Positions 19,190 to 28,656 of a stretch of DNA of 35,817 bases are shown here, piece after piece. A model generated the notes under the pieces. It did not search any database. It was given only the letters and a program-made list of their open reading frames with translations, and was not told where the DNA came from. The translations under genes were made by a program, and so were the position numbers. The first letter of the stretch is position 1. Each line of letters opens with the position of its first letter. Origin of the DNA: Flavobacteriaceae bacterium (GTDB taxonomy: Bacteria; Bacteroidota; Bacteroidia; Flavobacteriales; Flavobacteriaceae); NCBI GenBank assembly GCA_002721175.1, contig PBJR01000004.1, positions 1 to 35,817 on the forward strand. Reading direction: 5' to 3'.

Positions 19190-19408
19190 CTAATTCTTAT
19201 GTTTTGCCTTATATGCTCTATATATAATAATGGCTAATCCCCCAACTAAGATATATGGTATTGCCATTAGGTAAACGATTCCATCGTTTACTCCTTCAGC
19301 TGTTTTTTGACCAGCTTCACTTTCCAAAACAGCTCTGCACATAGAACATTGAGCCTGGGTGAAACTCACGTAAAAAAATAATATTAAAAAAATTAAACTC
19401 TGCTTCAA
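19190..19408 (-). CDS. Mini membrane protein with periplasmic CxxC (start revised to TTG at 19408)
   Basis: Reads MKQSLIFLILFFYVSFTQA-QCSMCRAVLESEAGQKTAEGVNDGIVYLMAIPYILVGGLAIIIYRAYKAKHKN; starts just after the DUF420 stop. Confidence 0.7.
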   Translation of the reverse strand: MKQSLIFLILFFYVSFTQAQCSMCRAVLESEAGQKTAEGVNDGIVYLMAIPYILVGGLAIIIYRAYKAKHKN

Positions 19409-19410
19409 GA

Positions 19411-19998
19411 CTAAGAATAATATGGAGATATCATAACATAAACAACAACTCCCGTTACAGCAACATAAAGCCAAATAGGAAAAGTAATTTTGGCTATTTT
19501 TTTGTGTCGTTTAAAATCATTATTTGTAGCTCTAAAATATGACACCATAACAAAAGGAATAACTGTAACAGATAAAAGAATGTGAGAAATTAAAATAAAG
19601 TAATACAAGTAAGAAATGGCACCAGTTCCTCCAAATTTTGTAGGGTCAGAAGTGATATGGTAGGCTATGTACATGACTAAAAAGCAAAGAGAGAGAAAAA
19701 TACATATTTTAATTAAATTCTCATGAATCTGCCTCTTACCATTCTTTATGTAAAAAACCGCAAATATTAGTAAAATTGCAGTCAATCCATTAATTGTTGC
19801 ATATATTGGAGGTAAAAATGTCAAAGGTTCTGCTAAAGGGAGATTTTCAAACAAAACCATTGGCTCAAAATTTGGTGACCTTAAATCAAACACAAGTTTA
19901 TCTGACTCCCATTTTATAAAGAGCAATAAAGCTACAACAACTGGAACTAATACAGACACGATGATTGTAAGTCGTCTATATAATATGCTTTTATTCAT
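19411..19998 (-). CDS. DUF420 domain-containing membrane protein (oxidase-associated)
   Basis: Multi-TM protein with LPPIYATINGLTAILLIFAVFYIKNGKRQIHENLIK and HKKIAKITFPIWLYVAVTGVVVY; linked to SCO and cox genes. Confidence 0.85.
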   Translation of the reverse strand: MNKSILYRRLTIIVSVLVPVVVALLLFIKWESDKLVFDLRSPNFEPMVLFENLPLAEPLTFLPPIYATINGLTAILLIFAVFYIKNGKRQIHENLIKICIFLSLCFLVMYIAYHITSDPTKFGGTGAISYLYYFILISHILLSVTVIPFVMVSYFRATNNDFKRHKKIAKITFPIWLYVAVTGVVVYVMISPYYS

Positions 19999-20734
19999 TG
20001 AGTAGTTTTATAATATCTTCTTTTAACATTGAAATTTCTTCCTGTGCACCTTCGCTGTCGACTACTTCGCTCTGGCTGATAATCCCGTTGTAATATATCT
20101 TTGGATTTCCAAATTTATCTAAACGTGATCTAATAAATCCATTTTTGTCAATCAGGGCAAAATTCCCTGAGTGCTCAAAGCCACCTGGAGCATTATCAAC
20201 TTTTGCCGCGTATAGATTGAACCCTTCATTTGCAAATTTATAAATAAGTTCTTGATCCCCAGTAAGAAAATGCCAATTTGAATTTGTAATCCCTAGGCTT
20301 TCTTTGTATTTCTTCAAAATTTCAACTGTATCATAATTTGGGTTGATCGTGATAGATGCAATACCGAAGTCTGCACGGCTTGAAAAACTTTTCTCAATTG
20401 CCAATAAATTTTTGTTCATTCTAGGACAAATAGTAGGACAAGTAGTGAAAAAAAACTCAATTAAATAAACTTTTTCATTGAAATTTTCATTTGTGACTGC
20501 TTGACCGTTTTGATTGGTAAGCTTAAAGGGAAGAATCTTCTTCTTTTTACCATTTAATATTAAAAAAGGTAAGTCGGAGGAAGACATTGGTTTTAAAGTA
20601 AGGTTGCTGCTACGGCTTTCAGATCTTTTTATATCACCGTGCTGGATGCGATTGACAATTTTGGGAATAAAAATAATGCCAAAAACTAATAAAATGAATG
20701 TAATTCCAATGTAAGAATAATTAGGTTTATTCAT
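19991..20734 (-). CDS. SCO1/SenC family copper chaperone
   Basis: EFFFTTCPTICPRMNKNLL (CxxxC) and GGFEHSGNFALIDKNGFIR with conserved His. Confidence 0.93.
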   Translation of the reverse strand: MNKPNYSYIGITFILLVFGIIFIPKIVNRIQHGDIKRSESRSSNLTLKPMSSSDLPFLILNGKKKKILPFKLTNQNGQAVTNENFNEKVYLIEFFFTTCPTICPRMNKNLLAIEKSFSSRADFGIASITINPNYDTVEILKKYKESLGITNSNWHFLTGDQELIYKFANEGFNLYAAKVDNAPGGFEHSGNFALIDKNGFIRSRLDKFGNPKIYYNGIISQSEVVDSEGAQEEISMLKEDIIKLLNE

Positions 20735-21437
20735 TGTTTAAATCTTTTGCTCTTCTTTCAAATGAGTTATAAGTTCCTTTGCGTTTTTGTCTGTACTCAG
20801 TAAATAAAATTCTAATATCGTCACTCATTTTATTTTTTAAATCCGAGATCTCTAAAACATTATATGAAGATAATCCATATTTCATGATATTTTTCTCAAT
20901 CTCTGATTTAGTTCTATCATCTAGCCGACCTCTCTGGTTTCTTTCTTTATCAACAATAAAGACTGAACTTGAGTTTAACTCAGAACTTAAAATTGAGGAG
21001 GTTTTAAAATTATTATAAGTTTCTTTAATTAAATTTTCTGATGCGAAAGCAAACTTCCAATATTGCAAAGGCATAAAAGCATCTAACTCCTTTTTTAATT
21101 GATTAACTTGATTCTTTGCTGAAAACGGTACTAGAGCTAAAACCTGAAAACGTTTAAAACCCAAAAATTTATCATATATTAATTCTTTTAGATTTAGAGC
21201 TATTGTTGGGTCCTGCATAGGTCGCTTACCTAGAAAAGTAACTACACTAAGTTGGTCTTTTAATACCACATCTTCACCATCAAGTGTCTTAAAGTTGTTC
21301 AATTCATCTATATCATACTTTACAACATCCAAAGTTTCATAATTGTGCTTAGAGGGATACAAGAAAAGTAAGAATATTACTGGTAAAAAGAATAAAATAG
21401 ATAGGACTAAAGGCTTTTTGACGTTTACTAGCTTCAT
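20727..21437 (-). CDS. SCO/thioredoxin-fold-like membrane-anchored protein lacking the metal-binding Cys pair
   Basis: Same topology as the neighbouring SCO: FKTLDGEDVVLKDQLSVVTFLGKRPMQ (Cys pair absent)...SSVFIVDKERNQRGRLDDR. Confidence 0.6.
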   Translation of the reverse strand: MKLVNVKKPLVLSILFFLPVIFLLFLYPSKHNYETLDVVKYDIDELNNFKTLDGEDVVLKDQLSVVTFLGKRPMQDPTIALNLKELIYDKFLGFKRFQVLALVPFSAKNQVNQLKKELDAFMPLQYWKFAFASENLIKETYNNFKTSSILSSELNSSSVFIVDKERNQRGRLDDRTKSEIEKNIMKYGLSSYNVLEISDLKNKMSDDIRILFTEYRQKRKGTYNSFERRAKDLNNE

Positions 21438-21481
21438 TAGTTTGAAGTTATAAAATTTAAGTACAATTCTCTATTGAAAAA

Positions 21482-22186
21482 TTAGTTTTTGTATTTACTA
21501 TTCCAAATAGACTCATTAAAGTTTTTCCTCATCATAAAAAACAGGTAAAAGGTAATAAAAACAAAAGTCTTAATATTAAATACAAAAATCACGAATAATT
21601 CAACGTCGGAAAAACTATCGAAGCAAACACTCCATAATGCAGTTGATATTAAACTTAAAAATATTGAGCTAAATATCAACGTATTAATATTTTTAAAAGG
21701 CCAAACTAACCAACGTCGATAAGTTTTAAGATCACGACCCCACTTGTGTATCAGGTAATAATAATCATTCCCTATTGGAACAAACAATAAAGGATCCTCT
21801 TTAACTCGAAGCCTAAAAAGCTTAGATGGGGCCATTATTTTAAAATTCTCAAACTCTGTTTCATGCCTTTTTTCTAACTCAGGGATAATATTGAAAAGTT
21901 CACTTGGATAATCTCCTTTGAATAGATTGGTGTCAAGAAAACGTAATCTGTACCGAATACATAATTTTTTTATAGATTCAATGTGAAATATTTTTCCAGT
22001 TTCAAGCTCATCAAAGTTAAGGTGATTTGGACTTGAATTATTTTTGCTTTTCAAGTTGTTTTTTACCCGGTCTTTTGTACTAGTCTTACTCCTAAAAATA
22101 TCCTTTATCAAAAGGTCAAAGCTGTGAGAATCAATAGACTTGTCTCTATCCCTTTTTAAAGCTGTATGCAAATTTAAATTAAACAT
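21482..22186 (-). CDS. Unknown protein with long soluble N-terminal region and two C-terminal TM helices
   Basis: 234 aa ORF between the SCO pair and COX IV; no family recognised. Confidence 0.65.
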   Translation of the reverse strand: MFNLNLHTALKRDRDKSIDSHSFDLLIKDIFRSKTSTKDRVKNNLKSKNNSSPNHLNFDELETGKIFHIESIKKLCIRYRLRFLDTNLFKGDYPSELFNIIPELEKRHETEFENFKIMAPSKLFRLRVKEDPLLFVPIGNDYYYLIHKWGRDLKTYRRWLVWPFKNINTLIFSSIFLSLISTALWSVCFDSFSDVELFVIFVFNIKTFVFITFYLFFMMRKNFNESIWNSKYKN

Positions 22187-22295
22187 AAAATATAGTGAAA
22201 AAACAAAAATAATGAAATATAAGTGAAGAAAACTGCAGAGAGCTCGGTTTTAACAATTTTTTGTATTTATATTAAGAAGGGTTGAAAAAATTTTA

Positions 22296-22742
22296 CTAAA
22301 AATCCCTTTTTATAAATCCATTATCGTAGATAGATTCAATATAGCCACCCTCTTGCAAAAGAATAAAAATTAAATAGCAAATTAAAAACACAGCAGTCCA
22401 AACTACTACTCTCCTTAGTGACTTTGTCTCATCGCGCATGTGCATGAAATCCCAGGTTATATAATAAGCTTTAATAATGGTAAGTACAATGAATATTAGG
22501 TTAAGACTCTTTGTATAAATAAATGCTGAAAATAAAATATTTAAAAGTGTGGCGGTGAATCCCCCTTCAAAAGGTGACATTGATGGTGTCATTAAAATCG
22601 CAGGTTTGTAAATTCCTAAAACAACCTCAATTGCAGTAACAATAGACAACAACAAAAGGACTCCCCAAATCTTTTGAGTATTGGATTTAAACTTAATTAA
22701 ACCTCTAAATATTTCTAATTTGTGCGAGTGTTCTGCCATCAC
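22296..22742 (-). CDS. Cytochrome c oxidase subunit IV-like protein
   Basis: Three-TM protein with KAYYITWDFMHMRDETKSLRRVV next to COX III genes. Confidence 0.85.
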   Translation of the reverse strand: MMAEHSHKLEIFRGLIKFKSNTQKIWGVLLLLSIVTAIEVVLGIYKPAILMTPSMSPFEGGFTATLLNILFSAFIYTKSLNLIFIVLTIIKAYYITWDFMHMRDETKSLRRVVVWTAVFLICYLIFILLQEGGYIESIYDNGFIKRDF

Positions 22743-22749
22743 TAATTAT

Positions 22750-23751
22750 TTAAACTAGATAAAAGAATGTAAATACAAAAACCCAGACCAAGTCTACAAA
22801 ATGCCAATAAAGTCCAACTTTCTCTACCATTTCATAATCTTTTCTCCTTTCATAAGTACCAATAATAACATTGAAAAATATTATAATGTTTATGACGACT
22901 CCAGAAAAAACGTGAAAACCATGAAATCCAGTTATAAAAAAGAAGAAATCTGCAAAAAGAGGCACACCATATTCATTGACTTCCAAGTTAGCACCCTTAA
23001 CATACCTTTTCCCATTTTTCTTTAATTGTATTAATGATTCTTCTCTTGACAAAACCGTTTTTTCCCCCCCACTATTAATAGTTTGTGTACGAACTAAAAT
23101 GTCAGGGTTAGAATTTAATCCTTTATATATGTCGCCAACAGAAAATTCTGGTAGACTACTTTCACTGGAAAACCATATACCTTTTTTACTTTCATGCTGT
23201 ATACGCTCTGAAGCAGCGGCAATAGTAAAGTCTTCTACTGGGACTCTTTTAAAAACTCTTTCACCATTAACATTTTTGTATTCTCCAAACTGCAAAATAT
23301 TACCTCCTTTTGTTTGGACTGCTCCATAATCGCCTTTGATAAAAGTAGCCCATTCCCATGCCTGAGATCCAACAAAAATTGCCCCCCCAAGAATAGTAAA
23401 GAACATGTACCATATCACCTTATTCTTTTTCATTTCATGGCCAGCATCAACTGCCAATACCATGGTAACAGAAGACATAATTAAAATGAAAGTCATGAAG
23501 GCAACATATATCATAGGTAATTCTTGACCATGCAAAAAGGGAACGTGTGTGAAAACTTCGTCTGCTATTGGCCAATAGTCAATATACTTGAACCTAGAAA
23601 ATCCGTATGCTGCAAGGAATCCTGAAAATGTTAATGCATCAGAAACAATAAAAAACCACATCATTAACTTTCCATATGAAGCCCTGAAAGGTCGGTTTCC
23701 TCCTTCCCAAGTTGAATCATTAGAGGGTGATGTTGAAATGGTGGTGTTCAT
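22750..23751 (-). CDS. Cytochrome c oxidase subunit III with large insertion
   Basis: GKLMMWFFIVSDALTFSGFLAAYG; FFFFITGFHGFHVFSGVV; VGLYWHFVDLVWVFVFTFFYL. Confidence 0.92.
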   Translation of the reverse strand: MNTTISTSPSNDSTWEGGNRPFRASYGKLMMWFFIVSDALTFSGFLAAYGFSRFKYIDYWPIADEVFTHVPFLHGQELPMIYVAFMTFILIMSSVTMVLAVDAGHEMKKNKVIWYMFFTILGGAIFVGSQAWEWATFIKGDYGAVQTKGGNILQFGEYKNVNGERVFKRVPVEDFTIAAASERIQHESKKGIWFSSESSLPEFSVGDIYKGLNSNPDILVRTQTINSGGEKTVLSREESLIQLKKNGKRYVKGANLEVNEYGVPLFADFFFFITGFHGFHVFSGVVINIIIFFNVIIGTYERRKDYEMVEKVGLYWHFVDLVWVFVFTFFYLV

Positions 23752-23783
23752 TGTTTAAAGATCTTTGACAATTACAAAAATAA

Positions 23784-24374
23784 TCAATTAATTTTGTTAA
23801 AGAAAAAGAAAAAGAAAAAGAGATAGAGCCATAAAAAATCTACAAAGTGCCAAAAGGTTGAAGCTAATTCAAAGCCCAGCATATTGGATACTTGATACCT
23901 GTTATTAAAATTGTTAATAATTACAATAATCAGCGAGATCAATCCAACAACTACATGAACTATGTGAAGGATGGCAATTATATAAATGTATGAAACCGTT
24001 ACATTGCTGGTTGGACCTGTAAAATTGTAACCAAGGGCAATGTAATTTTCAAATGCTGAAAGCTGTAAAAAAATAAAACTTAAGCCTAAAATAAAGGTTA
24101 CCACAAGAAGTATTTGTGTAAGAAAAGATTCTCCTTTCTTAAAAAAGAATTTAGCGAATATTAATGTAAAACTACTTATAATTATTACAACAGTACTGTA
24201 ACTAAATGAGTTTGGGATTGGAAAATCATAAAGCCAATCTTCTCGTGAGCTACTGACAATAAATGCACTTGTAAGACCTCCAAAAGTCATTATTAAGGAA
24301 ATGATACCAAACCAAAGCATCATTTTCTTAGCTTTCTTTTTCTTATTTTTTATTTGGTCATAATTGTCGTTCAT
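23784..24374 (-). CDS. Second cytochrome c oxidase subunit III-family protein
   Basis: MMLWFGIISLIMTFGGLTSAFIV; ILHIVHVVVGLI; STFWHFVDFLWLYLFFFFF. Confidence 0.9.
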   Translation of the reverse strand: MNDNYDQIKNKKKKAKKMMLWFGIISLIMTFGGLTSAFIVSSSREDWLYDFPIPNSFSYSTVVIIISSFTLIFAKFFFKKGESFLTQILLVVTFILGLSFIFLQLSAFENYIALGYNFTGPTSNVTVSYIYIIAILHIVHVVVGLISLIIVIINNFNNRYQVSNMLGFELASTFWHFVDFLWLYLFFFFFFFNKIN

Positions 24375-24378
24375 AGTG

Positions 24379-25272
24379 TTATAAAAATTTATCTGTTACA
24401 TAAACAATCTGCGTAAATGTTAAAAAGAAAATACTCATAATCATCAAGTTCCTAGCATCTGAATCAGTCTGATTCTTAAATAACCTAAATCCATAAACTA
24501 AAAAGACTATTCCAAATAAAAATATCAATATTCCCGCTCGAATTGAAAGATTCAGGTTTCCTGTGTAAGGTGAAAGTGGAGCTAAACAAACTAAAATAGT
24601 CCAAATGACATATGCAATTATCTGAAGTGCTGTTCCTTTGCCCTTGCTCCCCGTTGGTAACATCCTAAATCCTGCCTTTTGATAATCGTTATCTGAAAAC
24701 CAGGCAATTGCCCAAAAGTGTGGGAACTGCCAAAAAAATTGAATCATAAATAGAATTCCTGCTTCTAAGCTAAATTGCCCGGTACATGCAATCCAACCTA
24801 GCATAAATGGAATTGCCCCTGGAATTGCTCCAGCAAGGACTGAAAATGAACTTACTTGTTTTAACGGAGTGTACACACTTGTATAAATAAATATCGAAAT
24901 TGCAGCTAACATTGCAGTTTTTTGATTAATATTATATAGAAATGAGAGACCAATTATCGATAGAAAAACGGCTAATATGAATGCTGTCTTAATGGATATT
25001 CTTCCCATTGGTATTGGCCTTGACTTAGTTCTCAACATAAGTGCATCAAAATCTCTTTCAATAATTTGATTGAAAATATTGGAAGCGCCTACCATGCAGT
25101 AACCACCTGAGATTAAAAGAAAAAGAACTGTAAAATCAATATTTTCTGCCGCAAGTAAATATCCCGCAATACACGAAAAAACAACGCTTAACGACAAACC
25201 CATTTTTGTTACCGCTTTGAAGTCTTTAAATCCATGCTTTATGGATAAGAAAGCTGAAGTATATTGTGGCAT
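24379..25272 (-). CDS. cyoE: Protoheme IX farnesyltransferase (heme O synthase)
   Basis: NIFNQIIERDFDALMLRTKSRPIPMGRIS; FFWQFPHFWAIAWFSDNDYQKAGFRMLP. Confidence 0.95.
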   Translation of the reverse strand: MPQYTSAFLSIKHGFKDFKAVTKMGLSLSVVFSCIAGYLLAAENIDFTVLFLLISGGYCMVGASNIFNQIIERDFDALMLRTKSRPIPMGRISIKTAFILAVFLSIIGLSFLYNINQKTAMLAAISIFIYTSVYTPLKQVSSFSVLAGAIPGAIPFMLGWIACTGQFSLEAGILFMIQFFWQFPHFWAIAWFSDNDYQKAGFRMLPTGSKGKGTALQIIAYVIWTILVCLAPLSPYTGNLNLSIRAGILIFLFGIVFLVYGFRLFKNQTDSDARNLMIMSIFFLTFTQIVYVTDKFL

Positions 25273-25300
25273 ATTTTACTAAATTCCCTTTTTTGAAATG

Positions 25301-25331
25301 CAAAGATAAATTTTAATTATATTTTAATCAA
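25301..25331 (-). promoter_or_regulatory. Putative Bacteroidota promoter for the cyoE-cox cluster
   Basis: Minus strand: TTG - 20 nt - TATCTTTG (TAnnTTTG). Confidence 0.5.
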
Positions 25332-25358
25332 TATAAAAATTGTTCGGATGATATAATA

Positions 25359-27995
25359 TTATAAAATAAATCGGTATGTAAATTTTATTAAAAAGATGTT
25401 TTGTGGCCGCTGGTCAATAATTCCTGATTGTATTCCGTCAATTAAACTATCGCTAGCAAAAAATTCATTTCTCATTCCTTGAGACCAAACTAAAAACAAT
25501 TCAGACCCAGGAATATATTCCCAGCGTAACACTAAATTTGAATTAAATTGCGTAAATGAAAAATCTGGATTAGAAATACTATAATCGCTATTCCCATCTA
25601 AATTGTCATCAAAAGAATAAACATCGTTGTTATATTCAATTTGAGACAAATCATACAATTGAAAACGATCTGTGAGACTTGAAGCGATTGAATTTGTAAC
25701 ATATTTAAACTCAGTGTATTTCCCTGTACTTATAAAAGGTTCTGCATAAAATTGAATTGATAGGTTAGGGTTTATAGCATAATTAATCCTCAATGTTGCT
25801 TTCAATGTTCTATTTTCTATTGTCCCCATTATGTAACGAGTTGTACTGTCGAATGACCTAGTGGCTACATATTGTGTTTTATTTGGTCGAAACTCATATT
25901 CGGGTGAAAATGAAATATTAAAGGCATTGAATGGTTGATAATTAAAACCTGCATCAAATTTTAAAAATGAAAAATTATTTTCCTTGGCTTGCGAGTGAAC
26001 GATCCCAATTCTTGTGTTAAAATTTCTACGGTCATCAGAACGAAAATATAAAAACTGTCTGTTGTCTTGCGAAAATCGCCAACGAGGTCCTCCACGCAAT
26101 TCGGCATTTCGATAATTTCTCGGCCTATGAGTGTATCCAAAATTCAAACTTGAATTATTCAAAAATGTTAGTCTAGATTTAATTTGGAATTGAGTCCTGT
26201 TGTGGTTATTCCCGAAATCAAATGAGGAAAATTGATTAAGCTCAAAATTTATTCTCCTAAAGATTGATATTGGCTTAGCGGTTTTGTATTCTAAATTAAA
26301 AACTTGAAATTTTGAATCTGCGCGTCTCATAAAGCCTATATCGTTCAACTCTAGTTCTGGTGATGACCATTTGAATGCTAAATCATAATTCCAATTTCTT
26401 CCTCCGTCTTTACCAATTTCTATAAGTCCACCTGTTCCGGTCATTGATGTCTTATTGGAATCCACACTGACATGATCAGCATCAACCCTATTGAAAAGAT
26501 GTGTCAGGTTCTGTTGTGTCTCTAATATAGATTCAGGACTACCAATGACGTGGCTTGCCACAACGTTTGATTGCAGATAATAAGTCCTGTTAAGCCATTG
26601 GTGTCTGAAATCAATGCCAGTTGAATAAGCTTGATCCCTTAAAATTGAAGTCGCATCTTGGGCAGATCTGTTTACAGAGGTGAAAATAGCTCCAAGGAAT
26701 GTGTTTCTCTGATTCATGTCTTTTTGTAGCCGAGCAACGAAATAATTTGTTAATGGTTCCACCAAAGTTTCACCACTATTATCTTCTGATTCTATGTCCG
26801 CAAACTCATTTGAAGTTAGTGCACTTAAAAGACCTATTGACCAACCGGCTTTTGTTTTCCCACTAAACTTTGCTGCTGCTAGAATGGTTGTATTTTGAGG
26901 ACGATTAATGAAACTATTTTGTTCCAAATCTGGATATACTTGTGGAGGTCTCCCAATTCTTCTTGAAAAAAACAAGTCATTTTGATTACCTGCATAGCGA
27001 TAACTAAAAATATTCTTGTTCTCAACAAAAAAAGGCCTCTGTTCCCTGTTGAAAATTTCAAATCCATCTAAAGCTATTGCTGCTGGATCTGCTTCAACTT
27101 GTCCAAAATCGGGGTTAATTGTTATATCCAAAGTAAGGTCATTAGTAATACCAATTTTTGCATCCAAACCTGAATTAAGCTGGAATGCTTGACCATCAGA
27201 TTTAAATGGATTGGTGTCTTCAGGCTCGTAAATTTCAAACTTGGATACAATAAAGGGTTGAATTTCTATTTGTTTTTGAGGTCTGATATCTTTCAAACCT
27301 CTTAACTCTCCTGCTTCACTAACCCAGCCCGCTGAACCAACAGGTATTCGATTCCACGCAGACAGCTCATTTTCTTTAAATAAATTTCGAGCGACATTTA
27401 GTCCCCAAACCTGTTCACCAGAATCGCCAAAGCGTAACTGACTAAGGGGTATTTTCATCTCTGCCGACCATCCATTTGAAATAATCTTAGCTTTAGTTGT
27501 CCAGATAGGATTCCAGCTATCATCAATATCATCACCATTATTTGTTATTATTTCATCTCCACGAACTCCAGCGGCCGTAACAGTAAATAAAAATGCGGTT
27601 CGTAAATCATGATAGCTGTCAATTAATACGTTAATTCTATCCCCTTCAAAGCCATCCCGCCTTGAAAGGCGATTAGTTATTGTTGACGGATCAGAATCTA
27701 ATGCTAATAAAGCTATGTATATATATTTTTCATCATATAGTATTTTAAATTTGGTTTTCTCGGTTGGAGAAGTATTTTCGTCAGGATAGACTTCAATGAA
27801 ATCATTGCCCCAGGGGACTAGTTCCCAAGAAGAATCGTTCAGGTATCCATCTATAATTATTGAGCTACTGTTAACTAATTTTTCGGTATGATAAATTTTC
27901 TTTGATGAATTTTGCGAAAATGACATCATTGCTACAAACATAAATGTGCTTTGAATTAAGAAAATTCTTGCTAATGAATTGAACTTCGTCATCAT
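25359..27995 (-). CDS. DUF5916-like outer-membrane protein with N-terminal CBM9-like domain
   Basis: IDGYLNDSSWELVPWGNDFIEVYPDENTSPTEKTKFKILYDEKYIYIALLALDSDP; LTLDITINPDFGQVEADPAAIALDGFEIFNREQRPFFVENKNIF; C-terminal beta-strand repeats. Confidence 0.85.
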   Translation of the reverse strand: MMTKFNSLARIFLIQSTFMFVAMMSFSQNSSKKIYHTEKLVNSSSIIIDGYLNDSSWELVPWGNDFIEVYPDENTSPTEKTKFKILYDEKYIYIALLALDSDPSTITNRLSRRDGFEGDRINVLIDSYHDLRTAFLFTVTAAGVRGDEIITNNGDDIDDSWNPIWTTKAKIISNGWSAEMKIPLSQLRFGDSGEQVWGLNVARNLFKENELSAWNRIPVGSAGWVSEAGELRGLKDIRPQKQIEIQPFIVSKFEIYEPEDTNPFKSDGQAFQLNSGLDAKIGITNDLTLDITINPDFGQVEADPAAIALDGFEIFNREQRPFFVENKNIFSYRYAGNQNDLFFSRRIGRPPQVYPDLEQNSFINRPQNTTILAAAKFSGKTKAGWSIGLLSALTSNEFADIESEDNSGETLVEPLTNYFVARLQKDMNQRNTFLGAIFTSVNRSAQDATSILRDQAYSTGIDFRHQWLNRTYYLQSNVVASHVIGSPESILETQQNLTHLFNRVDADHVSVDSNKTSMTGTGGLIEIGKDGGRNWNYDLAFKWSSPELELNDIGFMRRADSKFQVFNLEYKTAKPISIFRRINFELNQFSSFDFGNNHNRTQFQIKSRLTFLNNSSLNFGYTHRPRNYRNAELRGGPRWRFSQDNRQFLYFRSDDRRNFNTRIGIVHSQAKENNFSFLKFDAGFNYQPFNAFNISFSPEYEFRPNKTQYVATRSFDSTTRYIMGTIENRTLKATLRINYAINPNLSIQFYAEPFISTGKYTEFKYVTNSIASSLTDRFQLYDLSQIEYNNDVYSFDDNLDGNSDYSISNPDFSFTQFNSNLVLRWEYIPGSELFLVWSQGMRNEFFASDSLIDGIQSGIIDQRPQNIFLIKFTYRFIL

Positions 27996-28008
27996 GTTGA
28001 AAATATGG

Positions 28009-28016
28009 CAAATATA
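28009..28016 (-). promoter_or_regulatory. -7 box TATATTTG upstream of the DUF5916-like gene
   Basis: Minus-strand TAnnTTTG 13 nt from the start codon. Confidence 0.4.
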
Positions 28017-28124
28017 TACTGCTGAAGCAATTTAAATTTACAATTTTGAAAAGTTTAACTTATGCAGAAAATAAGAAAATCCTTGTTAATCTTAGAATAA
28101 ATTAAAAAATATCCTCATGTAGAT

Positions 28125-28156
28125 TTTGTTTGTTATGATTTATAATTGTAAGTTTG
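28125..28156 (+). promoter_or_regulatory. Putative Bacteroidota promoter for the rplM operon
   Basis: TTTG - 20 nt - TAAGTTTG, a full match to the TTTG/TAnnTTTG pattern. Confidence 0.65.
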
Positions 28157-28199
28157 CAGACCTTTTTAAGAAGAAAAGTTTGATTTTAATACAAAAAAC

Positions 28200-28655
28200 G
28201 TGAAGTCACTGAGTTATAAAACAGTTTCTGCAAACAAAACAACAACTGAAAAGTCGTGGGTCTTAGTCGATGCCGATGGTCAAAATCTCGGACGCTTAGC
28301 TTCTAGAATTGCGATTATATTGAGAGGAAAACACAAAACCAACTTTACCCCACATATTGATTGCGGAGATAATGTTATTGTCATTAATGCAGAAAAAATA
28401 TCCCTCACTGGTAAAAAATGGGATCAAAAAAAATATATTCGACATACAGGTTACCCTGGCGGACAAAGGTCATTGTCAGCTAAAGAACTTTTTGATAAAA
28501 GCCCTGTGCGGTTGATTGAAAAATCTGTGAAAGGAATGCTTCCAAAAAATAAACTTGGAGCATCATTGTATAGAAATCTTCACGTTAATCTTGGTGAAGA
28601 ATTTTCACAAAAAGCACAGAAACCAAAATTAATCAATTTGACTGATATAAATTAA
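28200..28655 (+). CDS. rplM: 50S ribosomal protein L13 (GTG start)
   Basis: SYKTVSANKTTTEKSWVLVDADGQNLGRLASRIA; HTGYPGG. Confidence 0.97.
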   Translation: MKSLSYKTVSANKTTTEKSWVLVDADGQNLGRLASRIAIILRGKHKTNFTPHIDCGDNVIVINAEKISLTGKKWDQKKYIRHTGYPGGQRSLSAKELFDKSPVRLIEKSVKGMLPKNKLGASLYRNLHVNLGEEFSQKAQKPKLINLTDIN

Positions 28656-28656
28656 T

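Noticed and set aside
22801-23329. Two plus-strand ORFs (74 and 117 aa)
   Set aside because: Antisense to COX III; the open frames reflect AT-rich shadow coding.
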